Below, one piece after another: positions 43,896 to 51,729 of a stretch of DNA of 51,729 nt (the first letter of the stretch is position 1; every line of letters starts with the position of its first letter). The notes beneath the pieces are model-generated. The model saw nothing but the letters and a program-made list of their open reading frames with translations. It made no database searches and was not told where the DNA came from. The DNA comes from Phycisphaerae bacterium. Lineage in GTDB: Bacteria > Planctomycetota > Phycisphaerae > UBA1845 > Fen-1342. Where the stretch lies: the NCBI GenBank assembly GCA_028277645.1, contig JANQFV010000040.1, positions 1 to 51,729 on the forward strand. Reading direction: 5' to 3'. A program made the translations under genes and the position numbers.

Positions 43896-45731
43896 ATGAA
43901 TCACGCACGTGTGGTAGCAGCCATCGCCGCAGCAACGCTGCTGATCGCGTTCACCGCCTGCCGTAGCGACGGACCGATCAGCAAGGACGCATCATCCGCC
44001 GAACAAGTCCATCCGCCATCGCCCAGGGCCGAGCTTCTCTCGCGACCGCTCTACACCTTCGACGAAGACGACGTCGCCACCTACCTGCCCATCGCCCGCG
44101 AGATCGAGCCGAATCTGCCCCAGCGCGTCATCCACCTCGGCCGCAAGAACATCGGCCAGCCGTATGACATCTTCCTCCTCGGCGAGTTCCCGTTCGAGCT
44201 TCACGATCCGCAGCCGATCTACTGCCTCTCCCGTAGCGACTGCCTCGTCTTCAGCGAGCACATGTACGCCATGGCGCTCACCCGCGACTGGTGGAGCTTC
44301 CTGCGTGCCTTGCAGCACATCCGCTATCGCGACGGCGTCATCAGCATGGTCACCCGCAATCACTACACCGTCGCCGACTGGAACCCCAACAACGCCTGGC
44401 TGTTCGAGGACATGACGCCGCTGCTCGGCGCCGGCGAAGCCTGCGTGCCGCTGCACCAAGTCTGCCGCCGCACCCGCTTCTTCAAGCAGTTCGGCATCGG
44501 CCAAGACATCCCCGATCAGCCCGTCACCGACACCTTTATCCCCACCGCTCACGTGCCGGATATTCTCGCCGAGCTCCGCGCCGGCGATTTCGTCAACATC
44601 ATTCGAGGCCACGAGAGCTCGCAGTACGCAGGCCACACGGGCCTCATCGCAATCGCGGACGACGGCACTGTCAATTTCCTCCACTCTGCCCGGCCGGTCG
44701 TCCGTGAGGAACCGCTGCTCGACTACCTCGCGAGCGACAAACACAGCCTCGGCATCAAGATCCTCCGCCTGCACCCGGACGCCGAGCAACGTATGGCGAA
44801 CCGCATCGCCAACACGCCCGGTGCAACCGAGGTCTCGGCCACCTCGCTCCACCGCGCGCTCGAGCAATCGCCGCTGATGTCGACGGAGGCGCCCGACGGA
44901 TACGCCAGCAATTGGAAACAGGCTATGCAGATCCAGGCATACCAGCTCACAACCGATACGCAACCCGATGCCGAGTTCCAGGCCACGGTCTCGGCGGTCG
45001 AAAACGAGGTCGCGCAATCGCTCGGCATCCCCGCCGACCAACGCGCCTTCGGCGTTATCGACCTCACCGGTAACCGCCTCGCGCTGATCAACGCCGACCA
45101 GATCTTCTACGGCGCCAGCGTGCCCAAGATCTGCATCGTCCTGGCCTACCTCGATCAGCATCCCGAGTACGCCGACAACATGCCTGCGGACATCGAGCGC
45201 GAGCTGGAGCTGGTCATCAAGCGCTCCGACAACGACCTCGCCGCCAAGTACAGCCGACTCGTCGGGCTGGACAACATCCAGGAGTTGCTACAGTCCAAAC
45301 GCTACCAGTTCTACGACGCCGACCACGGCGGCGGTCTGTGGTGCGGAAAGCACTACGGCCAGGCCGAGCCGCGAGTCTGCGACCCGGTCGGCGATCATTC
45401 GCACGCCGCCACGGTACGGCAGTGTCTGCGTTACTACCTGATGTTGGAGCAGGGTCTGCTGGTCAACGCGGCGGTCAGTGCCCGCCTCAAGCAAATCTTC
45501 GCGGCCCCGGAGCTGGAGTACATTGACAGCAAGTTCGTCCGCGGCCTGGCCGGTCGCGACGTAGACATCCTCCGCAAAAGCGGCACCTGGGAAGACTGGC
45601 ACCTCGACACCGCCCGCGTAATCAACGGCAAGCACCTGTACCTGATCACCGGCATGACGCATCATCCGAAGGGCGCGGAGTACCTGGCCCAGATGGCCGC
45701 GGCGATCGATGATCTGATCTGCGGCGATTGA
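43896..45731 (+). CDS. DUF1460 amidase-like domain fused to class A beta-lactamase-like serine hydrolase, lipoprotein
   Basis: A 611-residue protein; ATG 43896 has GGAG 6 nt upstream. The signal ends in FTAC (C22), a lipobox-like site. The N-terminal domain (about 50-290) matches DUF1460, an NlpC/P60-related group of amidase-like cysteine enzymes: C116 in RSDCLVFSEHM, RYRDGVISMVTRNHYTVADW, and H247 in YAGHTGLIA. The C-terminal domain (about 365-605) has all three serine-hydrolase motifs of class A beta-lactamases and penicillin-binding proteins: SVPK (408-411), SDN (444-446) and KSGT (561-564). It could trim or cleave PG stem peptides with two chemistries or, less likely, confer beta-lactam hydrolysis. 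It stands 80 nt after the NagB/PIG-L gene and closes the run. Confidence 0.85.
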   Translation: MNHARVVAAIAAATLLIAFTACRSDGPISKDASSAEQVHPPSPRAELLSRPLYTFDEDDVATYLPIAREIEPNLPQRVIHLGRKNIGQPYDIFLLGEFPFELHDPQPIYCLSRSDCLVFSEHMYAMALTRDWWSFLRALQHIRYRDGVISMVTRNHYTVADWNPNNAWLFEDMTPLLGAGEACVPLHQVCRRTRFFKQFGIGQDIPDQPVTDTFIPTAHVPDILAELRAGDFVNIIRGHESSQYAGHTGLIAIADDGTVNFLHSARPVVREEPLLDYLASDKHSLGIKILRLHPDAEQRMANRIANTPGATEVSATSLHRALEQSPLMSTEAPDGYASNWKQAMQIQAYQLTTDTQPDAEFQATVSAVENEVAQSLGIPADQRAFGVIDLTGNRLALINADQIFYGASVPKICIVLAYLDQHPEYADNMPADIERELELVIKRSDNDLAAKYSRLVGLDNIQELLQSKRYQFYDADHGGGLWCGKHYGQAEPRVCDPVGDHSHAATVRQCLRYYLMLEQGLLVNAAVSARLKQIFAAPELEYIDSKFVRGLAGRDVDILRKSGTWEDWHLDTARVINGKHLYLITGMTHHPKGAEYLAQMAAAIDDLICGD

Positions 45732-45740
45732 AGAGGGACG

Positions 45741-45786
45741 CAGGGACACAGGGACGGAGTATCAGAGCCCGAAGTGCGAGCGAGGG
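45741..45786 (+). repeat. 46-bp repeat module, copy A
   Basis: It matches the inverse complement of 48633-48678 at 40 of 46 positions and includes GAGCCCGAAGTGCGAGCGAG. It begins 10 nt after the stop of the DUF1460/beta-lactamase-like gene. Sequences of this type are familiar as interspersed repeats in planctomycete genomes. Confidence 0.75.
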
Positions 45787-45919
45787 TACTGGCGTCGCTC
45801 TCGTCGGCTCGTTGCGTGGTGCGCGACCGGTAAAAGGCTGCCTGGGCGGTCGGACGGGTAAGGGTATCAAGCGTCTCATGGTTGCGCCCTCACGGTTTGA
45901 TACTCTTGGTCCGGCGGAC

Positions 45920-45951
45920 GTGGGAAGGTGGGAAAGTGGGAACGTGGGAAG
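45920..45951 (+). repeat. Four tandem octamers GTGGGAAN
   Basis: GTGGGAAG, GTGGGAAA, GTGGGAAC and GTGGGAAG follow without gaps. A degenerate, inverted four-unit copy is at 48562-48593. In each locus the octamers lie on the same side of the 46-bp module. Confidence 0.8.
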
Positions 45952-46552
45952 GGCGCGCGGTGGGCGACGGCTATCTGCGGGGGCTGGGGTTGTGGGCAGG
46001 GTCATGATTACAGGATGCCCGCGCGCCGGTTGGCGGCCAACGCCGCGAATGATGTCTGCGCGAGTTTGGTGGATTTGCGTGGGTTTGGTGGTCGCTACGG
46101 CAAGCCGTAAGACGTGCTCCGGGGGCCGGTGCGGTGACGTGTTTGCGGGGTCTGATGAACTCCCCCACTGCGTCCCACAAAGCACCTAACTCATTGTTTC
46201 CGCGACCGATGGACGGACAACCAGCCCCCGGCGATTTACCGCCCGCCGAAACGCGTGCTACGTTACATGACAGAAATGCCCGTGAGCCGAACTATCACCT
46301 TCATGGTGTGCGTGGTGCGTCAGCACCTAGGCAGCTTGCGTTTTTTTATGGCCAGAACTGCGGCGTCTCGTGTTGCACCACTGTCCGGCAATTCGACTCC
46401 GTCCTACTACCGCGGCAAGCAACAACTCAACAACGAAGGGTGCTCTTCCGTGGAGACAGCCAATACCGATAGCTATCTCCAATCCGCAGGTTACTGGATT
46501 CTACAGCGATCCTGGCGGGACGTGATTCGCAGCTCCTGTCGCCTATACACTA

Positions 46553-46828
46553 CTAGTCCAACAGAATGCCGGTTGCACAGTACACGCCATTAGCAGCACT
46601 GACTGACTGCACGAGAACACGCGCCGTACCGTTTGCAGCCGTAATTTCAACTTCTCCAAGCGGTATTAGGCACGTCGCACCAAAACAGCACGTCGTTGGT
46701 CCAGGACGTTCTCGCGCGTAGACTGGTCCACCGAACGTATCAATGACCTTTATGCCGCCACCTGTCGCCTCAGCCTCGAAAAAGGTCACTTCACACAGGT
46801 CTTCACCGTCCTGCCGCAATGTCGCCAT
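46553..46828 (-). CDS. Small Cys-containing orphan protein
   Basis: A 91-residue protein supported by GGAGG 7 nt before ATG 46828 and by a clean stop. It has no signal peptide or membrane helix. It looks beta-rich and holds several Cys, including TTCCFGATC near the middle and VYCATG near the end. I do not recognise the family. It lies in the region of lower GC between inverted repeat elements, with no neighbour on the same strand for about 500 nt upstream. Confidence 0.55.
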   Translation of the reverse strand: MATLRQDGEDLCEVTFFEAEATGGGIKVIDTFGGPVYARERPGPTTCCFGATCLIPLGEVEITAANGTARVLVQSVSAANGVYCATGILLD

Positions 46829-47331
46829 GTCGCTTCCTCCAATACAATTGGACGCCATACACAAACCAGCCGAGATGCTCGTACAAACACACGTTGACGC
46901 CCTGCCGTCAGGTGTTATTCCCGGTGTATCCCAGTGCCGTTCGTCCGAACCTGAGGCAGTGCGCCGTGGCCTGATCTCCTCCGAGCCCCTGTAACAGGCA
47001 ATGTGCTAGCAAACGAGTGTTGAATAACGCAACACATGAACATCGCCGAGCGGTTTACAAGACGCCATCGTCTACCCCATAAACACTGGAGCGGGTCCGC
47101 CGCCACACGCACTGCCAGGGGCGACGTACGCACGGCTACTACCTTCATGGTTGTCAGCCAAACGGGCTACACTTATTGAACTCGCTCATCCATTGTCCAG
47201 TAGCTCGCTATCTTCGGCAGGTTCTGCCGCGAGAATGTAGCCCAGCGCACTCGCTGCAATTCGACAATAGAGAACCGCGCATGCACGACAGTCGTTGTCT
47301 CCGGACGACCGTACTTGTCGTATCTTTCACC
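46829..47331. other. Gene-free region of lower GC
   Basis: It holds the ribosome binding site of the 91-residue gene at its left end. Short open frames on both strands show no domain and no convincing start. I see no RNA gene or repeat in it. Confidence 0.5.
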
Positions 47332-47775
47332 TCAGACAAAGCACTGGATAATGGGGTAGTTTCCCCAGACGTTTGGACCGATGCGCAGATGGCGCTCGGC
47401 AGCAGCGAGGACCGTTTGGAGAACGTGCTCCATGTCTTTCAGGATCTCTTCGCGACTGCTCTCACCTTGTTTCCACTCAATCTGCCAGCCGTGGAGTTCG
47501 CCTTCAGCATCATCGAAGCGGAAAAGCCCTCCCTTCGCCTTGACAAAGCGGTCACCGAGGATCGCGGAGAGTTCCGGTCGTACAGCATCCATCAGATTCA
47601 CGATCGAGTAGGACTCCGTGGGGAGAGAGTGCTCGTCGGATTGGGGTGCAGCAAACGAGGTCGGTCCTTGTGAAGAGCTCGGCCGAAACCAAAGCAACAG
47701 AACTGACGCGAAACCAACGACAAAAACTACGGACACAAGCACAATCTGCCTCAACGTGAACGGCCCAGTCGCCAC
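47332..47775 (-). CDS. Single-pass membrane protein of unknown family
   Basis: The start is taken as GTG 47775 because AAGGAGG lies 8 nt upstream; the frame opens slightly earlier with a TTG. The 147-residue product has an N-terminal helix (about 9-30, IVLVSVVFVVGFASVLLLW) and a soluble C-terminal part of about 110 residues with mixed alpha/beta character (SYSIVNLMDAVRPELSAIL, WQIEWKQGESSREEIL). It probably faces away from the cytoplasm or is a membrane-anchored small protein. Function is unknown. It sits in the low-GC segment bounded by inverted repeats. Confidence 0.6.
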   Translation of the reverse strand: MATGPFTLRQIVLVSVVFVVGFASVLLLWFRPSSSQGPTSFAAPQSDEHSLPTESYSIVNLMDAVRPELSAILGDRFVKAKGGLFRFDDAEGELHGWQIEWKQGESSREEILKDMEHVLQTVLAAAERHLRIGPNVWGNYPIIQCFV

Positions 47776-48051
47776 CTCGGCTACCTCCTTAACTGGCCCG
47801 ACACAGCCCAAGTTTCAGACAACGGCCTCGCAGCTGCCACGGGAATTCGGATATCGAGGAAATCCGCAGGCCCTGCTAGTCAACGTATCGCGCTGTGCGT
47901 GTTCCTGCAAACTCCTACCTATGATCCGCCATCGTACTCCACCGTCATCACGGCGCCCACCTCCCTCGACCCGTGCGTCCCATTTACACTTGTGGCGCCT
48001 CGCGTCTGCTCACGTTAGGATTGTGTCGCGCCGGCTCTGACTATCGTCTAC

Positions 48052-48471
48052 TCAATTCCCCACCTTAATCGCCAGGAGCTTCTTGGCGATTTTGGTGTCT
48101 GCTGCTTTGGACACTTCCAGCCGGACTGCGCAGCCTTCGGGGTATTTCTGGCCGGTCCGGATCATCTCAATGACTTCCGCGGGCAGGTCGGACTGCTCGG
48201 CGGCGGCGACCGCCGGTTCGCGGAAGGCGAAGCCAACCACAAAACGCCGCTCGAGTGGTGTGAGGTACACCAGGTTGCGGAGCTTGCCCTTCACGGTGAG
48301 GCCCCAGCCATACTTCTTTGAGGTGTACATCCATTTCAACGTCGCAGCCGGGTCGGCGGCGAGCGCGTGGTCGCGAAAGTCATCCCAGTGCCGTTTGGCC
48401 CGGCCCAGTACGCGTGCGAGATCGGCATCGTCGGGTTCGTGGGATTTGTCAGCGAAAACGGGTTCGTCCAT
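48052..48471 (-). CDS. DUF3788-like protein
   Basis: A 139-residue cytoplasmic protein from ATG 48471, with GAGG about 11 nt upstream. The pattern WMYTSKKYGWGLTVKGKLRN, VYLTPLERRFVVGFAF and KYPEGCAVRLEV fits the DUF3788 family, small proteins of unknown function found as single genes in many bacteria. No catalytic residues can be assigned. Upstream lies the copy B composite repeat. Confidence 0.7.
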   Translation of the reverse strand: MDEPVFADKSHEPDDADLARVLGRAKRHWDDFRDHALAADPAATLKWMYTSKKYGWGLTVKGKLRNLVYLTPLERRFVVGFAFREPAVAAAEQSDLPAEVIEMIRTGQKYPEGCAVRLEVSKAADTKIAKKLLAIKVGN

Positions 48472-48561
48472 GGCGATGATCCTCGTGTCAGTTGGCGACT
48501 CACGCGGCCAAGGGCGGCCGTGCTCAATGGATGCGCAGCCGAGGGCGGCTACGCTCCACAC

Positions 48562-48593
48562 TTTTCCACTTTCTCACGTTCCCATTTTTCCAC
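48562..48593 (-). repeat. Degenerate four-unit octamer array
   Basis: On the minus strand the units read GTGGAAAA, ATGGGAAC, GTGAGAAA and GTGGAAAA, a degenerate form of the GTGGGAAN array at 45920-45951, in inverted orientation. Confidence 0.65.
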
Positions 48594-48632
48594 ACATCCT
48601 CCCTTTGTGTCTTCGTGCCTTTTGCTGCTAAT

Positions 48633-48678
48633 CCCTCGCTCGCGCTTCGGGCTCCGATACTTCGTTCCTACGTCCCTG
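48633..48678 (-). repeat. 46-bp repeat module, copy B
   Basis: It is the inverted partner of 45741-45786 (40 of 46 identical). Its outer end covers the stop codon of lysA (48668-48670) and the last lysA codons, so the element reaches into the gene end. Confidence 0.75.
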
Positions 48679-49954
48679 ACAGCTCCTCCGCCGCGACCAG
48701 ATCCTCATACGTCTCCCGCCGGCGGATCAGGCGGTCGGTCGCACCATCTACCAACACCTCGGGCGGGCGCGGGCGGGAGTTATACTGGCTCGCCATCACC
48801 ATCGCGTACGCGCCCGCGGAGAACACCGCCAGGAGGTCGCCGCGCTGCACTGGGGGCAACGCGCGCTGTTTGGCGAGAAAGTCGCCACTCTCGCACACCG
48901 GGCCGACCACGTCGTACGGCACGAGGTCTTTGAACGGCTGGTCGGCGACACGGGTCTGCGGCTCGTGCCCCGCCGCCGTAACCGGCCAGATGAAGTGATA
49001 CGCCCCGTACAACGCCGGCCGCACCAGCTCGTTCATCGACGCATCGACGATCACGAACCGCCGTCCGCCGGACTTCTTCACGTGCAGCACACGCGTCAGC
49101 AGAATTCCCGCGTTCGCCGCGATCGTCCGTCCGGGCTCGAAGATCACGCGCAGACCCGCGTCACGCAGGCGCGGCACAATGACGTCCGCGTACGCCGTCA
49201 GCGGCGGGGACTCGCTGCCGTCGTAGTGCGCGCCGAAGCCACCGCCCACGTCAATGGTGTCGATCGCGAAGCCCTCGCTGCGCAACGTCGTGATGAGCTC
49301 CAGACAGCGGTCCAGCGCCTCGGCATACGCCGATACGTCATACACGGGGGATCCGAGATGAATGTGTACGCCACGGAGGTTCACCGCCGCGTCGGGCCCG
49401 TGTCGGCGAAAGACGTCTGCCGCCCGGTCGAGATCTACGCCGAACTTGGTCTGCTTCTTGCCAGTGGTTGTGTATTCGTGCGTGTGCGGGTCAACGTCGG
49501 GATTGACGCGCAGGGCGGCGTTGGGCTGCGCACCCTTGTCACGGGCGAGCGCTTCGAGCACGTCCAGCTCAGATTCCGACTCGATGTTCAGCAGTCCCAC
49601 GCCGGCGTCGAGCGCTTCGGTCAGCTCCTGTTCGGTCTTGCCGACGCCTGCAAAAACGATTCTTTGTGGGTCCGCTCCGGCCAGCAGGGCCCGGTGCAGT
49701 TCGCCGCCGCTGACGACGTCAAACCCGCTGCCCCGCTCGCGCAGCAGCCGGCAGATCTGAACATTCTGGCAGCTCTTGATGGAAAAGCAGATCAGTGGAT
49801 CCAGCTCGGCAAGCGCCGCCCGAAACCGGTCGAAGTGATCACACAACGTCCGCTGCGAATAGACATACACCGGCGTGCCATAAGCGCCGGCCAGTTCCGC
49901 TGCGGAGCGCTCTTCGCAGTGAAGGACGCCATTTCGAAAAGTGAAGAAGTCCAT
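48668..49954 (-). CDS. lysA: Diaminopimelate decarboxylase LysA
   Basis: ATG 49954 gives 428 residues, the usual length; GTG 49990 is possible. The enzyme is PLP-dependent and turns meso-diaminopimelate into lysine. Fold-type III features: PLP lysine K60 (CFSIKSCQN), HIHLGS (H199), the phosphate-binding DVGGGFGAHY (236-244), FEPGRTIAANAG (272-283), and the substrate-side VCESGDFLA (C354, E355) plus Y383 in SAGAYAM. It may be a housekeeping lysine gene, but in this locus it could also use diaminopimelate freed from PG stem peptides. The last codons and stop lie inside an interspersed repeat. Confidence 0.93.
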   Translation of the reverse strand: MDFFTFRNGVLHCEERSAAELAGAYGTPVYVYSQRTLCDHFDRFRAALAELDPLICFSIKSCQNVQICRLLRERGSGFDVVSGGELHRALLAGADPQRIVFAGVGKTEQELTEALDAGVGLLNIESESELDVLEALARDKGAQPNAALRVNPDVDPHTHEYTTTGKKQTKFGVDLDRAADVFRRHGPDAAVNLRGVHIHLGSPVYDVSAYAEALDRCLELITTLRSEGFAIDTIDVGGGFGAHYDGSESPPLTAYADVIVPRLRDAGLRVIFEPGRTIAANAGILLTRVLHVKKSGGRRFVIVDASMNELVRPALYGAYHFIWPVTAAGHEPQTRVADQPFKDLVPYDVVGPVCESGDFLAKQRALPPVQRGDLLAVFSAGAYAMVMASQYNSRPRPPEVLVDGATDRLIRRRETYEDLVAAEELSGT

Positions 49955-50113
49955 GCGTGTTCGATATTGCTTCCGCTCTGCGATGGACACGAAACCGACA
50001 TGTCACCGTCGCATTTGCACAGCTTACCCGCACGAGGCGCCACCAACTACTCGACGGACACCACGCCGTGGCGGCGAGCCGGCGACCGGGATTTGAGGCA
50101 GTAGAATCACGCC

Positions 50114-50608
50114 ATGGCGCCAGAGATCCCCGACGATGCGACCTGTCTCGGTTGTGGCTACGCGCTGCGGGGGCTGTCGAAGACGATCTGCCCGGAATGT
50201 GGTCGGGCGTTTGATCCAGCCGATCGCCGCACTTACGCCATGCAGCGTGTAGCCTACCGTGGGAAGCAGTGTGATCAGTTGGCCGGAGTGTCCGCACGTC
50301 ACCAGTTCCGACCCCAGATGCTCCGCGTTAAACTCCCCAGCGACAAAGTGGTGCAGCAGGCGCTCGGCGGTGTAGATGACCTTCGTGTGCCAGAACCCGT
50401 CCGCGTCCTGCACGTGCTGCGCGACGGTTCGCGAGTAGCCGCATGCGTAGAGCTCCGGCCCAGCGATTGCCCCCAGGAGGTGCGCCGTGCTATCCACCGG
50501 GAAACTGTATCGTCGATTGGCGGTCTGCTTGCCGATAGCCGTATCGGCCATCGGTGCCTTCGCAATCGCAGGTTGCCATCCGCCTTGTTGCGATACGCGC
50601 ACGCTTGA
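50114..50608 (+). pseudogene. Zinc-ribbon protein fragment
   Basis: The first 35 or so residues form a typical planctomycete zinc ribbon, CLGCGYALRGLSKTICPECGRAFDPAD, with four Cys ligands. In relatives a membrane helix and a further domain follow; here the frame runs into unrelated residues and ends inside the next gene, overlapping it by 122 nt. The antisense strand of 50215-50480 has better coding character. The gene is probably broken, although a short true zinc-ribbon protein cannot be excluded. Confidence 0.45.
50215..50497 (-). pseudogene. Possible fragment of an FG-GAP/propeller-like gene
   Basis: The minus-strand frame reads GPELYACGYSRTVAQHV, DADGFWHTKVIYTAERLL and GEFNAEHLGSELVTCGHSG, with strong GC at third codon positions, and resembles repeats of FG-GAP-like beta-propellers. 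It has no proper start or end and overlaps the two plus-strand features. I take it as a remnant, with low certainty. Confidence 0.3.
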
Positions 50609-51446
50609 GCCCGCTCTGCAGGAATTTGGAGTGCGCGTGGAGCACGGGACGCGGCGCACAACGGTGGGTGATCAAGTCGCATACAGCCTGTTCATGCCGC
50701 AGCCCAGCGCGTCGTTTGCGACACCTCCCTATCCTGCGGTCGTCATCTCCCACGGCTTCGCACGCAGCAAACGGTTCCACGCCGACACCGCCTGCGCGCT
50801 GGCCGAACGCGGGATCGTCGTGTTGACGCCGGACCTGATCAGCCTACTGGGCGGCGAAGAGGCCCAATTGCGCAACATCGAGACCCTGGTCGATCATGTG
50901 CGCTGGCTGCGTACCCGAGCAGCAACGGAAGACGATCCACTGTTCAGTTTGCTTGACCCGGGACGTATCGGACTGGTCGGGCACAGCGCTGGCGGAGCAG
51001 TCTCGCTCGAAGCCGCGATTGAACTGGCCGAGGCAGGCGAGAGCATTGATGCACTGATGTTGCTGGACGGCGTGCCCTGGGCACGGACGGTTCATCGAGC
51101 CGGCGAATTGCCCGAACTGGCGTTCGCCAGCGTGCGATCCGAGCCGACCGCTTGCAATACCGGGGGCGCGATTCTTGACGTGTTGGCCCGCCTGCCATTC
51201 GCGACGGAGGACATTCTGGTTGTGAGCGGCTCACACTGTGACCCTGAGAACCCAACTGATTCTCTGTGTCGGCTCGCCTGTGGCGGCAGCAATGAGCAGG
51301 CCCGTGGCGCGTATCAGGAGCTGGTCGGGGCATTTCTTGGCGAAGCGCTTGCCGCCCCGTATGCCAGTGCATCCCACGGACTCGCAGCGACGATTGATCA
51401 CCTGGTTGCCGCTGGCCGCGTTGCTACAAGCCACGTCGGCGAGTAA
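50487..51446 (+). CDS. Alpha/beta hydrolase lipoprotein
   Basis: A 319-residue protein starting with GTG 50487, supported by AGGAGG 7 nt upstream. The signal ends in lipobox IAGC (C30). The hydrolase fold shows VVISHGFARS (oxyanion loop), VVLTPDL, and the nucleophile elbow GLVGHSAGGAVS (S167); the late ASASHGLAA likely gives the catalytic His. It resembles chlorophyllase/PET-hydrolase-like esterases of about this size. The substrate is unknown, and no link to PG use is seen. Confidence 0.82.
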   Translation: MLSTGKLYRRLAVCLPIAVSAIGAFAIAGCHPPCCDTRTLEPALQEFGVRVEHGTRRTTVGDQVAYSLFMPQPSASFATPPYPAVVISHGFARSKRFHADTACALAERGIVVLTPDLISLLGGEEAQLRNIETLVDHVRWLRTRAATEDDPLFSLLDPGRIGLVGHSAGGAVSLEAAIELAEAGESIDALMLLDGVPWARTVHRAGELPELAFASVRSEPTACNTGGAILDVLARLPFATEDILVVSGSHCDPENPTDSLCRLACGGSNEQARGAYQELVGAFLGEALAAPYASASHGLAATIDHLVAAGRVATSHVGE

Positions 51447-51548
51447 TGGCAGGCCAGCTCGCAGTAGCGTGCTGACCGTTTCCGCGGTGTGAATGGATGG
51501 CGCAGCAAGTGATCGCCGCCTGTCCGTCTTTAAGGCGTGGTGATAGGC

Positions 51549-51554
51549 TATAAT
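51549..51554 (+). promoter_or_regulatory. TATAAT, candidate -10 box
   Basis: A perfect TATAAT lies 43 nt before ATG 51598. A weak TCTTTA at 51527-51532, 16 nt upstream, could be a -35 region. Confidence 0.45.
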
Positions 51555-51597
51555 CACCTGAACCAAGGACCACTCAACGCGAGGCAGAAGATCTTGA

Positions 51598-51729
51598 ATG
51601 CTGGCGTCACCCTCTCCCGTCGTGACCCTCACCGTACTAGCTGCAGGTTGCCTTCTTCTTGCCGGTTGCTCGTTTCCGCTGCCCTGGCCGGAAAGCCCGC
51701 TGTATGAAGAGCCAATCAACGATCCCAAT
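51598..51729 (+). CDS. N-terminus of a lipoprotein (3' partial)
   Basis: ATG 51598 opens a frame that runs off the right edge after 44 residues. A hydrophobic signal followed by LLAGC (C24) marks a lipoprotein. The visible mature part (SFPLPWPESPLYEEP) is Pro-rich and shows no known domain. A TATAAT box lies just upstream. Confidence 0.65.
   Translation, partial: MLASPSPVVTLTVLAAGCLLLAGCSFPLPWPESPLYEEPINDPN

Larger units (their letters stand above)
45732..46552. other. Repeat-bearing gene-free region
   Basis: The 821 nt after the DUF1460/beta-lactamase-like gene hold a 46-bp repeat module (45741-45786), an inverted repeat GTATCAA (45864-45870) / TTGATAC (45897-45903), and four tandem octamers (45920-45951). 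From about 46190 the base composition drops. Open frames on both strands lack coding character and good ribosome sites. I see no convincing gene here. Confidence 0.55.

Noticed and set aside
43896..45731. Beta-lactam resistance gene
   Set aside because: The serine-hydrolase motifs also fit PG peptidases, and the fused DUF1460 domain and neighbours favour a wall role.
45790..46190. Overlapping open frames on both strands after the DUF1460 fusion
   Set aside because: They are built from repeat sequence, have no domain and no good ribosome site.
47176..47673. Plus-strand gene of 165 residues
   Set aside because: It is antisense to the membrane-protein gene, which has a better ribosome site and a clear membrane helix.

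Overview
The window looks like a chromosomal segment of a GC-rich Planctomycetota bacterium, probably class Phycisphaerae. The evidence is a PEP-CTERM protein, a prepilin-like protein with a C-terminal FDGH signature, repeated dockerin-like (EF-hand type) C-terminal tails on secreted proteins, TPR-tailed glycosyltransferases, and a zinc-ribbon start of the CxxCGYxLRGL...CPECG type. I saw no rRNA, tRNA, CRISPR array or transposase. The taxonomic call is an inference from protein style only.

Layout. 1-3.5 kb: two convergent GT39-like membrane glycosyltransferases with TPR tails, the first cut by the left edge. 3.7-4.9 kb: NamZ-type exo-muramidase. 5-10.5 kb: a very large secreted protein with a dockerin-like tail and a PEP-CTERM protein. 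11-16.4 kb: a sulfatase-like TPR protein, a secreted GHL10 glycosidase and a URO-D-fold protein. 16.4-25.5 kb (minus strand): murQ, an SSS transporter, a lipoprotein GHL10 glycosidase, a modular Amidase_3 protein and another GHL10 glycosidase. 25.6-34.8 kb: a lipoprotein amidase, a ROK/BadF-like sugar kinase, a double GT2, a tandem GNAT, a SpoIID-like protein, a prepilin-like protein and an NlpC/P60 lipoprotein. 34.8-45.7 kb: a FAD/Fe-S D-lactate-type dehydrogenase, a phosphoesterase with a beta-propeller, a GntR-LacI regulator, a NagB/PIG-L fusion and a DUF1460/beta-lactamase-like fusion. 45.7-48.7 kb: a region that looks poorer in GC, with small orphan genes, flanked by inverted copies of a composite repeat. 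48.7-51.7 kb: lysA, a zinc-ribbon fragment, a lipoprotein alpha/beta hydrolase and the start of another lipoprotein cut by the right edge.

How the genes work together. About fifteen genes fit one theme: breakdown and use of peptidoglycan. Amidases and DUF1460/NlpC-P60 type enzymes would strip stem peptides. Three GHL10 (DigH-like) proteins and the SpoIID-like protein belong to families that act on the resulting denuded glycan. NamZ would release MurNAc, the SSS carrier would import amino sugar, the kinase would phosphorylate it, and MurQ would split MurNAc-6-P into GlcNAc-6-P and D-lactate. The FAD/Fe-S protein could oxidise the D-lactate, the NagB/PIG-L fusion could handle the amino sugar, and LysA could use diaminopimelate. 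The GntR-LacI regulator is the likely local sensor. Single steps are known from other bacteria, but this combination, with dockerin-like tailed muralytic enzymes, is the most interesting system in the window. Its substrate is inferred and not shown by the sequence.
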